Part shown: piece by piece, positions 25,130-32,827 of the stretch
Layout of the letters: the number at the start of each line of letters is the position of its first letter
How positions within the stretch are numbered: position 1 is the first letter of the stretch
Origin: Leucobacter tardus
GTDB lineage: Bacteria > Actinomycetota > Actinomycetes > Actinomycetales > Microbacteriaceae
Direction: 5' to 3'
NCBI RefSeq assembly: GCF_017583045.1
Contig: NZ_JAGFBF010000005.1
Span: 930,001 to 994,000 of the forward strand
Length of the DNA stretch: 64,000 nucleotides
The notes under the pieces: model-generated
What the model saw: only the letters and a program-made list of their open reading frames with translations
Databases searched by the model: none
What the model was told of the DNA's origin: nothing
Made by a program: the position numbers and the translations under genes

Positions 25130-26149
25130 TCATGCAGGTGTGGCGAGAATCGCGAGGGGAATCGTGATGACGGCGACGACGCTGGTCACCAGGGTGGTTG
25201 CGCTCGTCACCCGGGCATCCCCGTCGTACTCGAAGACGAGAATGCTCGCGGTCGACGAGACGGGCATTGCCGCCATGATCACCGCCGCGGCGATCCACGA
25301 CGAGCCGAGGCTCGCGCCGAACGCCAGCAGGACCACGATCGTCACCGCCGGGAGGATCGCGAGCTTCACCGTCGAGGCGATCAGCACGGCGGTGACCGGA
25401 ACCGCGCCCGACCGCATGCCCTCGAACGCCGGCTTGATCGACAAGCCGACCGCGAACATCGCCGCGGGGACCGCCGCCTGCCCGAGCATGCCGAGGCTCT
25501 CGCGGAAGACGTCTGGCATCGTCACGGGCAGGGCGCCCAGGATCAGGCCGAGCACCACCGAGATCATCACGGGGTTCACGAGCACCGCACGTGTGAAGAC
25601 CCGCCAGACCAGCTCGAACAGCCCCGTCTTCGCCGCTTCATCCACCCCGTGCCGACGGTGCTGCAGCGCTTTGAGCAGCGGATAGCCGACCATGAACAGC
25701 ACATTGTGCAGCAACTGTCCGAGCGCGGCGGCGAGCGCCGCCTGCGGGCCGACCACGCTCAGGACGATGGGCACGCCGAGGTAGCCGACGTTGCCGTACG
25801 TCGACGCGATCGCCAACGGTCCGGGGGCTACCGCGCTGGCGTCCGAAGCGCCGCGTCCATGTGCAGCAGCGCGCCGAGCGCGGACCCGCGACCACAAGCG
25901 CGCCGCGCCCCCGACCGCGAAGGCGAGTGCGCCGGGAACGACGAACGAGGTCACCACGAACGCGAGGGGCACCCCGTCCGACACCGGCGCTTCGGCGAGC
26001 GCCATGAGAATGAACGCCGGGAGCGCGAAGTTGAAGACGAAGGCGTTCAGTCCGGCTTGGGCGCTGCGGAAGCGCTGCGCGAACCCGGCGGCCATGCCGA
26101 TGCCGAGCAGCACGAACAGCGGGGCGACCAGGAGTGCGATCTCGAGCAT
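25130..26149 (-). CDS. AEC (auxin efflux carrier)-family transporter
   Basis: A 339-residue membrane protein with about ten hydrophobic segments in two halves (N-terminal NAFVFNFALPAFILMALAEAP; C-terminal ILPAVTIVVLLAFGASLG and MPVSSTASILVFEYDGD). Family members export or exchange carboxylates such as malate or malonate. It diverges from the E2 gene, and the shared region carries the TGGT-N3-ACCA operator also found before dctP, so it likely handles the pathway substrate or a product. Confidence 0.87.
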   Translation of the reverse strand: MLEIALLVAPLFVLLGIGMAAGFAQRFRSAQAGLNAFVFNFALPAFILMALAEAPVSDGVPLAFVVTSFVVPGALAFAVGGAARLWSRVRARRAAAHGRGASDASAVAPGPLAIASTYGNVGYLGVPIVLSVVGPQAALAAALGQLLHNVLFMVGYPLLKALQHRRHGVDEAAKTGLFELVWRVFTRAVLVNPVMISVVLGLILGALPVTMPDVFRESLGMLGQAAVPAAMFAVGLSIKPAFEGMRSGAVPVTAVLIASTVKLAILPAVTIVVLLAFGASLGSSWIAAAVIMAAMPVSSTASILVFEYDGDARVTSATTLVTSVVAVITIPLAILATPA

Positions 26150-26195
26150 CTTCGGCCTTTCGCGAGGGTGACGACGGGGTCTCCGAGGATGCTAC

Positions 26196-26210
26196 CTTGG
26201 TTCTACCAGA
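26196..26210. promoter_or_regulatory. GntR-type operator 3 (AEC / E2 divergent region)
   Basis: CTTGGTTCTACCAGA matches the reverse complement of operator 1 at 13 of 15 positions and keeps the TGGT-N3-ACCA core. Confidence 0.6.
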
Positions 26211-26227
26211 GCGCGTGGTGCGCTCTG
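26207..26227. repeat. Inverted repeat adjoining operator 3
   Basis: CAGAGCGC and GCGCTCTG, perfect 8-base arms around GTGGT, overlapping the end of operator 3. It may be a second regulator site or a 5'-UTR hairpin of the E2 mRNA. Confidence 0.5.
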
Positions 26228-26257
26228 CAGCCCCGGATCACTGGAGATCGTGCCACG

Positions 26258-27028
26258 ATGACGTCGACGACAGCCGCTCAGGCCACCACCCCCGCTCCCG
26301 ACTCGGCGTCAGCGGCGTCGGGTGAGACCACCGAGAAGATCTCGCGCATGCGGGCCACGATCGCGAGCCGCATGATGAGCTCGCTGCACGAATCGGCGCA
26401 GCTCACCGCGACCGTCCAGGTCGACCTGACCGATCTGCAGGCGTACCGCGCCGCGCAGAAGCAGGGCTTCCGCGAGCGCGAAGGCATCGGCCTCAGCCCG
26501 CTGCCCTTCATCATCCGCGCGGCGATCGAGTGCCTGCAGGAGTTCCCGATGGTCAACGCACGATTCGATGCCGAGGCGCGCCTCATCCGGCACCCGGGTG
26601 CTCAGCACATCGGTGTCGCCGTCGATACGCCTCGCGGTCTGCTCGTCCCGGTCATCGACGACGCCGGTACCCTCTCCGTCACCGAGATCGCCCAGCGCAC
26701 CGCAGACCTGGCGGGCCGATGCCGGGCGGGCAAGATCAGCGTCGACGAGCTCTCGGGGGGCACGTTCACCGTCACGAATTACGGTTCGGTCGGCACGTTG
26801 ATCGACACCCCGATCATCAACCAGCCGCAGTCGGCGATCCTCGGGATCGGCGCCCTCGCGCGTCGCCCGGCGGTCGTCACCGATGACGAGGGAGAAGAGC
26901 GCATCGTGCCGCGCGACCTCATGTACCTCTCGCTCAGCTACGACCACCGCATCATCGATGGCGCCGACGCCGGCCGCTTCCTCTCGGGGGTGAAGCAGCG
27001 CCTCGAATCGGGCACGATGACCGTGTGA
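26258..27028 (+). CDS. 2-oxoacid dehydrogenase E2, catalytic domain only
   Basis: A 256-residue protein. After about 25 low-complexity residues the acyltransferase core starts directly (EKISRMRATIASRMMSSLHE) and runs to the active site H230-x3-D234-G235 in SYDHRIIDGADAGRF. Normal E2 proteins add one to three lipoyl domains and a peripheral-subunit-binding domain; neither is present. The lipoyl domain is likely the separate protein at 19625-19852. It would transfer the acyl group to CoA. How E1 and E3 dock without a binding domain is unclear. Confidence 0.88.
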   Translation: MTSTTAAQATTPAPDSASAASGETTEKISRMRATIASRMMSSLHESAQLTATVQVDLTDLQAYRAAQKQGFREREGIGLSPLPFIIRAAIECLQEFPMVNARFDAEARLIRHPGAQHIGVAVDTPRGLLVPVIDDAGTLSVTEIAQRTADLAGRCRAGKISVDELSGGTFTVTNYGSVGTLIDTPIINQPQSAILGIGALARRPAVVTDDEGEERIVPRDLMYLSLSYDHRIIDGADAGRFLSGVKQRLESGTMTV

Positions 27029-27064
27029 CGGCGAAGCTCCCCGCGCCACCCGTAGGCTGGGGTG

Positions 27065-27904
27065 ATGGGCACCGGCACGACCGCATTCCGACTGATCGCG
27101 ACCGATCTCGACCACACGCTGCTCGACGGGGACGGACGGGTTTCGTCGCGCACGCGTGCGGCGCTCGATGCGGCGCGCACCGCTGGGATCGCCGTGGTTC
27201 CCGTCACCGCCAGACAGCCGATCGGTCTGCGCGCCATCGATGCGGAGAGCGGTTTCGACGGGTGGGCGCTCTGCGGCAACGGTTCGCTCGGCATCCATCT
27301 CACGACCGGTGAGGTGCTCTTCGCGCAGGAGACTCCGACGGAGGTGCTGCAGCAGCTCGCGCGGAGGTTGAACGCGCGGATACCGGGTCTGCGGTACGCC
27401 AGCGTGCGGGGCAACGGCGAGGGGTTCGTCGCTGAGCACGGCTACCCATCGCTCGCTCAGTTCTCGGATCACAAGCGGGATCCCGCGTCGATGAGCATGA
27501 TGGCGCTCGAGGAGGTGCTCGCCGAACCGAGTCTCAAGCTCGTGGTGCGTCACCCCGAACTCTCCCCCGCGGAGCTCTTCGAGGCCGTGCGAGAGCTCGG
27601 CGTCACCGGGTTCGAAGCGACGCTGTCGGGTGCGCCGTTCCTCGAGATCATGGCCGAGGGCGTGACGAAGGGTGCGGGCCTGGCGCGCCTCTGCGCGCGA
27701 CTCGACGTCGACCGCACTGAAGTGATCGCGTTCGGCGACGGCCTCAACGACATCGCGATGCTGACGTGGGCCGGACACGGGGTCGCCGTGGCGAACGCAC
27801 AGCCCGACGTCCGAGCGGTGGCAGACGAAGTCGCCGAGGCCAACACGTCTGATGGCGTCGCGAAGGTCATCGAACGACTGCTCGAACGCACGGTACCGGG
27901 GTAG
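27065..27904 (+). CDS. HAD-family phosphatase (Cof type)
   Basis: A 279-residue protein with HAD motif I DLDHTLLDGDG (nucleophile D14, acid D16), motif II in PVTARQP, and motif III/IV in VIAFGDGLNDIAMLTWAG. The Cof cap lies between about 85 and 185. TAGGCT (27053-27058) six bases before the ATG indicates a leaderless transcript; an adjoining GTG at 27062 is less likely. It probably dephosphorylates sugar phosphates or similar metabolites. Confidence 0.87.
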   Translation: MGTGTTAFRLIATDLDHTLLDGDGRVSSRTRAALDAARTAGIAVVPVTARQPIGLRAIDAESGFDGWALCGNGSLGIHLTTGEVLFAQETPTEVLQQLARRLNARIPGLRYASVRGNGEGFVAEHGYPSLAQFSDHKRDPASMSMMALEEVLAEPSLKLVVRHPELSPAELFEAVRELGVTGFEATLSGAPFLEIMAEGVTKGAGLARLCARLDVDRTEVIAFGDGLNDIAMLTWAGHGVAVANAQPDVRAVADEVAEANTSDGVAKVIERLLERTVPG

Positions 27905-27988
27905 GGTCTGGCGGGAATCGTCGGTCTGTGCTTCTCTGGTGGCACCGCGGGGACGCTCCGGTCTCCGCACGTGAGACAGGAGAATGCG

Positions 27989-28249
27989 GTGAAGAACTTC
28001 AAGCGCAGAGCAGCGACCGTCGGCCTCGCAGCCGGACTCATGGCAGGCGGCGGGCTCGTCGCCGTGCCTGCCGCCAACGCCGCTCCGCCAACGATGGCCG
28101 ACTGGCAGTACAACACGAAGGCGGAGTGCGAACGGGTCGCGTACGCGAAGCTCAATGAGGCGTTCCGCAGCGGGTGGATGATCGACCGCTACATTCCGTG
28201 CCACCAGCGCAACGGCAACTACTGGGGCGGCAGCATCTACTATGCGTAA
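27989..28249 (+). CDS. Small secreted protein, unknown function
   Basis: An 86-residue protein starting at GTG with AGGAG upstream. A Sec signal peptide (KNFKRRAATVGLAAGLMAGG...AANAAPP) is followed by a mature part of about 50 residues containing two Cys (AECERVAYA and YIPCHQRNG), likely a disulfide, and ending NYWGGSIYYA. I do not recognise the family. Similar short, two-Cys exported proteins are common in actinobacteria. Confidence 0.7.
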   Translation: MKNFKRRAATVGLAAGLMAGGGLVAVPAANAAPPTMADWQYNTKAECERVAYAKLNEAFRSGWMIDRYIPCHQRNGNYWGGSIYYA

Positions 28250-28281
28250 TGCGGGCCACCGCATCGACGGAAGGATCTGTC

Positions 28282-28572
28282 ATGTCATTCCAGGCATACC
28301 TCGATGCGGTCGAGGATCGCACCGGTCTCACCCCGCGTCAGCTGATCGATCGTGCCCGTGAGCGGGGCTACGATGCCCCGGGCGTGAAGGCCGGGGTGAT
28401 TCTCGAATGGCTGAAGGAGGAGTACGGCCTCGGCCGCGGCCACGGCATGGCGATGGTCCACGTGATCCAGAAGGGTCCGCAGATCGATCGGAAGCACGTC
28501 GGTGCATCGGGATCGCACCGCGACGAATCGGACACGCTCTGGCTCGACGGCCGGGCGAGCAGACCGGAGTAG
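28282..28572 (+). CDS. DUF4287-like small protein
   Basis: A 96-residue protein beginning MSFQAYLDAVEDRTGLTPRQ, with LKEEYGLGRGHGMAMVHVI: the pattern of DUF4287 (a helical domain also found in DUF4287/DUF5655 proteins). GGAAGGATC lies upstream of the ATG. It is probably cytoplasmic with no known biochemical role. It follows the secreted protein gene after 32 bases and may be cotranscribed. Confidence 0.8.
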   Translation: MSFQAYLDAVEDRTGLTPRQLIDRARERGYDAPGVKAGVILEWLKEEYGLGRGHGMAMVHVIQKGPQIDRKHVGASGSHRDESDTLWLDGRASRPE

Positions 28573-28599
28573 ACGCCGGAGTATTCCAGCGGGTTCACG

Positions 28600-30036
28600 T
28601 CAGTCGCCGAGATGCACGACCCGGTGCGCAATTGATCGCGCCCAGTGCAGATCGTGGGTGGTGAGGATGACTGCTCCTCCGCCGTCCGCGTGCGTGCTGA
28701 TGGTGCGGTTGAGGCGCTGCATCCCGGCGAGATCGCGCCCGAGTGTCGGCTCGTCGAGCAGCAGCACCGATGCGCCGAGCAGCTGGGCCGTCGCGATGAC
28801 GAGGTCCGTGCGCTGCGCCTGCCCGAGGTCGAACGGGTGCGTTTCGGCGTGCGGTGCGAGGCCGCTCGTCTCGAGGAGGGACGCCGCAGTATCGGAGCGT
28901 TCCGCTCTCAGGCGTCGACGATCCCGCCGCCGATGCGGTGGCAACGGTACCCCGCGTTCGAGTTCACCGCGCACGCTCGACGCGGAGAGCTGCGCACTGG
29001 GATCCTGTCCGACCCAGCCGACGTACCGAGCCCGTCGATGCGCCGGCACGGCGTGCAGAGCGGTGGGGTCCGGCGCATCGCCTACCCAGAGCTCGCCGGA
29101 CACGCGCGCGTCCGGTTCAGAAAGTCCCGCGATCGCGCGCAGCACGGTGGACTTGCCGACGCCGTTGGACCCCACCAGCGCGACGACCTCGCCCACGCCG
29201 AGGGAGAGGTCGAGGTCATCGACGAGCACGCGCTCCCCGCGCGCGATACCCAGATTCTCGACGCGCAGACAGGGTTTCGCAGATACCGCGGTGCGGTGCG
29301 GCGCGGGGTCAGACCCATGCGACTCGGTACTCCATACGCCGATCGCCGCGCAATCTGCAGCGGTGAAGCGGGCAGCCTCCACGGTCCGCGTGATCGTCCC
29401 CCGCTCCAGTACGCCGATCCGGTCGGCACCCGCGCTGAGCTCGTCGTGCTGGTGACCGGCGAGCAGTACGGCCCCGCCGCCATCGCAGAACCGTCGCAGG
29501 GCCCGCGCGAGAAGCGTGCGCGCGTCGGGATCGAGCGACAGCGACGGCTGATCGAGTACGAGCAGAGCGGGCCGGAGCGACACGAGCGAGGCCAGTGCCA
29601 CAAGCTGACGTTCCCCGCCCGAGAGGGTGCCGACGCGGCGTCCGCTGAGATGTTCGACACCGAGTTCCGCGAGCACCTCGACCGCATCGGATCCGTCGAG
29701 GCGACCGTGCAGCCGACGCGGCAGGCGCACTTCGTCATCGACGAAGGTGGTCATGCCGGTGAGCTGCGCCTCCGGGTCGTCACCGAGCATGGCGCTGCCC
29801 GCGTCGCCCGCTCGCCGGAGCGAACCGTACACCGTTCCGCGACCGTCGAGCAGGTCGGCGGCGAGCCGGCAGAGGGTCGAGGTACCCGACCCTTCGGCCC
29901 CGAGCACGGCCACCATCTCACCACGATGCACCGTGAGATCGACGGCGTGGAGCGCACGTACGGGCGCCGAGACGCTGGCCTCGGGGTACGAGAATCCGAC
30001 CGCGACGCACTCCCAGACGACTGGCGGCTCAGGCAT
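28600..30036 (-). CDS. ECF transporter ATPase, fused double ATPase (EcfA-EcfA')
   Basis: A 478-residue protein with two ABC ATPase domains in one chain. Domain 1 has a degenerate Walker A (46-54, GAEGSGTST, Lys replaced by Thr) and Walker B LDQP with Gln for the catalytic Glu, but an intact signature LSGGE (138-142). Domain 2 has a canonical Walker A GSNGVGKST (289-297) and LLLDEP (425-430), but its signature is DLGQAQ (403-408). One composite ATP site is therefore intact and the other is degenerate. It energises the EcfT/EcfS module; the start overlaps ecfT by 8 bases. Confidence 0.88.
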   Translation of the reverse strand: MPEPPVVWECVAVGFSYPEASVSAPVRALHAVDLTVHRGEMVAVLGAEGSGTSTLCRLAADLLDGRGTVYGSLRRAGDAGSAMLGDDPEAQLTGMTTFVDDEVRLPRRLHGRLDGSDAVEVLAELGVEHLSGRRVGTLSGGERQLVALASLVSLRPALLVLDQPSLSLDPDARTLLARALRRFCDGGGAVLLAGHQHDELSAGADRIGVLERGTITRTVEAARFTAADCAAIGVWSTESHGSDPAPHRTAVSAKPCLRVENLGIARGERVLVDDLDLSLGVGEVVALVGSNGVGKSTVLRAIAGLSEPDARVSGELWVGDAPDPTALHAVPAHRRARYVGWVGQDPSAQLSASSVRGELERGVPLPPHRRRDRRRLRAERSDTAASLLETSGLAPHAETHPFDLGQAQRTDLVIATAQLLGASVLLLDEPTLGRDLAGMQRLNRTISTHADGGGAVILTTHDLHWARSIAHRVVHLGD

Positions 30037-30850
30037 GACCGACCCCCAGCCCCGCCAGGATGTCGGGGGCCCCGGGCAACGGCAGGATCCCCGAGATCGA
30101 CGCCGCGACGAGGGCGACGGTGCACACGGGCGCCGCCCATCTGGTCGCTCGCTCGACCAGCGGATCGGGCCGATCCTGGAGGGGTGCGGGTCGCGGCGTC
30201 GAGCCGAACCCGCGCTGCGTCAGCGTGTCGTGACGCTGATCCAGTTGCACGAGCGCAGCCGTCAGCAGGCTTCCGATGATGCCCGGCATCAGGCGGACGC
30301 GCGTGCCCAGACGAGCGGTGTTCCACCCGCGAGCGGCGCGCGCGGCAAGGGCCTGACGGGTACGATCCCGCACCAGCGGGACGAGGCTCATCGATGTCGC
30401 GCACACGTATGCGATGCCGAGCGGGATGCGCAGCCGCCGCAATCCGTCGAAGGCTCGTGCCGAGTCGGTGCCGAGCGCGAAGAGTGCGCACACCCCGATC
30501 ATCGCGGCGACCCGCAACCAGAGCTGCAGCGCGATCGCGACCCCCTCGACGGTCACCGACACCGGTCCCCACTCCCCCAGGACGGTCGCCGAATCGCCGG
30601 GGTAGAACAGCCCCTGCACGATCCCGACCATGACCAGCATCGGGCCGGAGAGCACCGCGAGCGTCACCGCCCAACGACCGAACCCCGTGGGTGAACGAAC
30701 GGCGCCGATCGCCGCGGCGAGCAGCACCGTGACGGGCACGAGGGGCGAGGCGATGCCGTAGATCAGCACCAGCGCGCAGAGCAGCAGGACGAGCCCGGTC
30801 GCGGGGTGCAGGCCCAAACCCGCACCCCGCACCGGAGGCGGCTCGGTCAC
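30029..30850 (-). CDS. ecfT: ECF transporter transmembrane scaffold (EcfT)
   Basis: A 273-residue membrane protein starting at GTG, overlapping the EcfS stop (GTGA at 30847-30850). The coupling motifs are present: AARAARGWNTAR (first ARG) and TLTQRGFGS (second). It links the ATPases to the substrate-binding S component. A much longer upstream open frame exists but is antisense-like, and the GTG gives the expected EcfT length. Confidence 0.85.
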   Translation of the reverse strand: MTEPPPVRGAGLGLHPATGLVLLLCALVLIYGIASPLVPVTVLLAAAIGAVRSPTGFGRWAVTLAVLSGPMLVMVGIVQGLFYPGDSATVLGEWGPVSVTVEGVAIALQLWLRVAAMIGVCALFALGTDSARAFDGLRRLRIPLGIAYVCATSMSLVPLVRDRTRQALAARAARGWNTARLGTRVRLMPGIIGSLLTAALVQLDQRHDTLTQRGFGSTPRPAPLQDRPDPLVERATRWAAPVCTVALVAASISGILPLPGAPDILAGLGVGHA

Positions 30851-31707
30851 GGCACCGCGGGCGTCCGCACCGGCTCCGGGCGGCGTCGCCGCAGCGAACG
30901 CCGAGCCAACGGATACCGGTCGACGATCCGCCGCGGGAGCGAGCGGAGCACCAGGAACGCGAGCAGGAAGATGATGGCCTTGTCGGCGGTGTCCGAGACG
31001 AGACTCTGCACCGTGGTCGCGTGGAGCATCTCGAGCCCCGCGGCCTGCAACGTGGCGACGACGCCGCCCGTGCCGACTCCGAGTCCGCCGCCGAAGACGA
31101 ACGCGGCGACGGGCGCTCCGAGCGCTCCGCCGGGGATGCCAGCGATCAGACCGGCGAGGATCGCCCACCAGGGCGCGCGGAACGCCCCGAGCTTCGCCGC
31201 CCAGCCTGCGGCCGCACCGACGAACGCGGCCCCGGCCGTGAAGGCGATGACGGTGGGGTTGATGGTGACGCCCCAGATCAGGTTCGCGAGCACGCCGGTG
31301 AGGGCACCGGCTGCGGGGCCGGCGAGCACGCCGATCAGGACCGAGCCGAGGGAGTCGAGGTAGAGGGGTACGGGCGTGAGCGTGCCCACGATCTGCCCGA
31401 CCGTGATGTTCAGGGCGATGGCCACGGGCATGAGCGCGAAGATGCTGCGCGGGATGAGCGGCAGGGTGCCGGCCGCGATAAGCACGGCGCCGGCGAGATA
31501 CCCGACCATCACCCACAGGGTGGCCGGGCCGAGTTCGAGGCCGAGGGTCGCCGGCTGCGTGAGGATCACGGCGACGTAGGTGGCGATGATGACCAGGGCG
31601 CCGGCCCCGGTCGAGAGGTAGGCCCACTTCGGGGCGGCGATGCGAGATTCTCCGGGACTCGACGCGGTGTCGAGCCCCCGCCCAGATGCGCTGTCAGCAG
31701 GGGTCAT
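30847..31707 (-). CDS. ECF transporter substrate-specific component (EcfS)
   Basis: A 286-residue protein with about six membrane helices (ALVIIATYVAVIL..., PLYLDSLGSVLIGVLAGPAAG, LANLIWGVTINPTVIAFTAGAAFVGA). It is in one operon with EcfT, the ATPase and a nucleoside hydrolase, each pair overlapping. That context suggests uptake of a nucleoside or a ribosylated vitamin precursor that the hydrolase then cleaves. The substrate is inference. The start at 31707 overlaps the hydrolase stop by 4 bases. Confidence 0.82.
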   Translation of the reverse strand: MTPADSASGRGLDTASSPGESRIAAPKWAYLSTGAGALVIIATYVAVILTQPATLGLELGPATLWVMVGYLAGAVLIAAGTLPLIPRSIFALMPVAIALNITVGQIVGTLTPVPLYLDSLGSVLIGVLAGPAAGALTGVLANLIWGVTINPTVIAFTAGAAFVGAAAGWAAKLGAFRAPWWAILAGLIAGIPGGALGAPVAAFVFGGGLGVGTGGVVATLQAAGLEMLHATTVQSLVSDTADKAIIFLLAFLVLRSLPRRIVDRYPLARRSLRRRRPEPVRTPAVP

Positions 31708-32765
31708 CGGTGGGGTCCTTTCGTCAGGGTGTCGGTGAGGTGGTCGAGAAAGCGTGATGCGTCGATGCGCCGGATGATCTCGGCGTTCGCGGGCCGATTC
31801 CAGCGTCCGAGCCAGTCGGCGACGGTCTCGCCGCGGGTGAGGGTGCCGGTGAGCTCGACATCGACGGGGGCGATGGCGGTCTCCGCCCAGGGGACGGCAG
31901 CGGTCGACGGCGCGCCGCTCGCACCCGCATCCCGCTGCAGCCTGGCCCACGCGAGGGCCGCGGCGAGCACGTAGGGATCATGGATGTGCGCGACGTAGCC
32001 GTGCCCGTCCTCCTCGTGGAACTCGAAGTAGAACCGCAACGCGGCACCGAGTTCGTGCAGCACCGCGCGCCAGTCGGCGTCGGCGTCGCTCGCCAGGATG
32101 CGGGCCAGCCGCTCGGGCGCCATCTCGACCGCCTCGGTCGCCTCGATCGGGGCGATCACGGGCGGATGCGGGGTTCGTCCTGCGATGTACGCTTCGCCGA
32201 ACACCGAGAAGACCTGTGACGCCGCCTCGGGATCGTAGGTGACGTTCCACTCGGTCGTCGGGAGCGTGTTCCCCCGATAGTTGAATGCGCCGCCCATCAC
32301 GAACAGCCGCTGCATGAGCTGCGGCAGCTCGGGTTCGATCGCGAGAGCGAGCGCGAGGTTCGTCGCCGGCCCGACGAGCACGCCGATGAGCTCGCCCGGG
32401 TGCGCACGCGCGGCATCGACCCAGGCCTGCGCGGCGCTGACGGCGTGCGGCTCTGCGACGGGATCGGGAAGCGCGGCGTATCCGCACCCCCGATCGCCGT
32501 GGGTCTCCTCCGCATACGCGGGATCGTCGCGCGCTTCGTGCGCCAGCGGGTGCTCGGCACCGACGTGGAGGGGCACCTCGGCGCGTCCGGTGAGGGCGAG
32601 CCAACCCTGGGTGTTGCGCACGACCTGTGCGGTATCGACGTTGCCGCCGCTCGCGGCGACGCCGACGATCTCGACATCCGACTGGGTCACCAGATACCCG
32701 AGCGCGATGGCGTCGTCGATGCCGGGATCGCAGTCGAGGAAGAGCGGTATCGGGTTCGCGGACAT
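31704..32765 (-). CDS. Nucleoside hydrolase (inosine-uridine preferring type)
   Basis: A 353-residue protein with the Ca2+-binding N-terminal motif DCDPGIDDA (D11, D13, D17, D18), VGPATNLALALA, RLFVMGGAFNYRGN with an EWNVTYDPEAA segment, and the late HIHDPYVLAAALAW containing the catalytic-site His/Asp. It cleaves the N-glycosidic bond of ribonucleosides to base and ribose. As the first gene of the ECF operon it likely processes the imported compound. Confidence 0.9.
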   Translation of the reverse strand: MSANPIPLFLDCDPGIDDAIALGYLVTQSDVEIVGVAASGGNVDTAQVVRNTQGWLALTGRAEVPLHVGAEHPLAHEARDDPAYAEETHGDRGCGYAALPDPVAEPHAVSAAQAWVDAARAHPGELIGVLVGPATNLALALAIEPELPQLMQRLFVMGGAFNYRGNTLPTTEWNVTYDPEAASQVFSVFGEAYIAGRTPHPPVIAPIEATEAVEMAPERLARILASDADADWRAVLHELGAALRFYFEFHEEDGHGYVAHIHDPYVLAAALAWARLQRDAGASGAPSTAAVPWAETAIAPVDVELTGTLTRGETVADWLGRWNRPANAEIIRRIDASRFLDHLTDTLTKGPHR

Positions 32766-32827
32766 CCCTCTATTCTGCCTGCTCGGAGCGCGAGGCACGC
32801 GCACCCGCACGCGAGCGGTCGAACGCG

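Noticed and set aside
26309..28264. A 651-residue minus-strand open frame opposite the E2, HAD and small secreted protein genes
   Set aside because: It spans three plus-strand genes and their gaps without any domain; it is a composition artefact.
30851..31627. Upstream extension of the ecfT frame
   Set aside because: The frame stays open opposite the sense of EcfS coding, but the added residues are Arg/His-rich. The GTG at 30850 gives normal EcfT length and a standard GTGA overlap.
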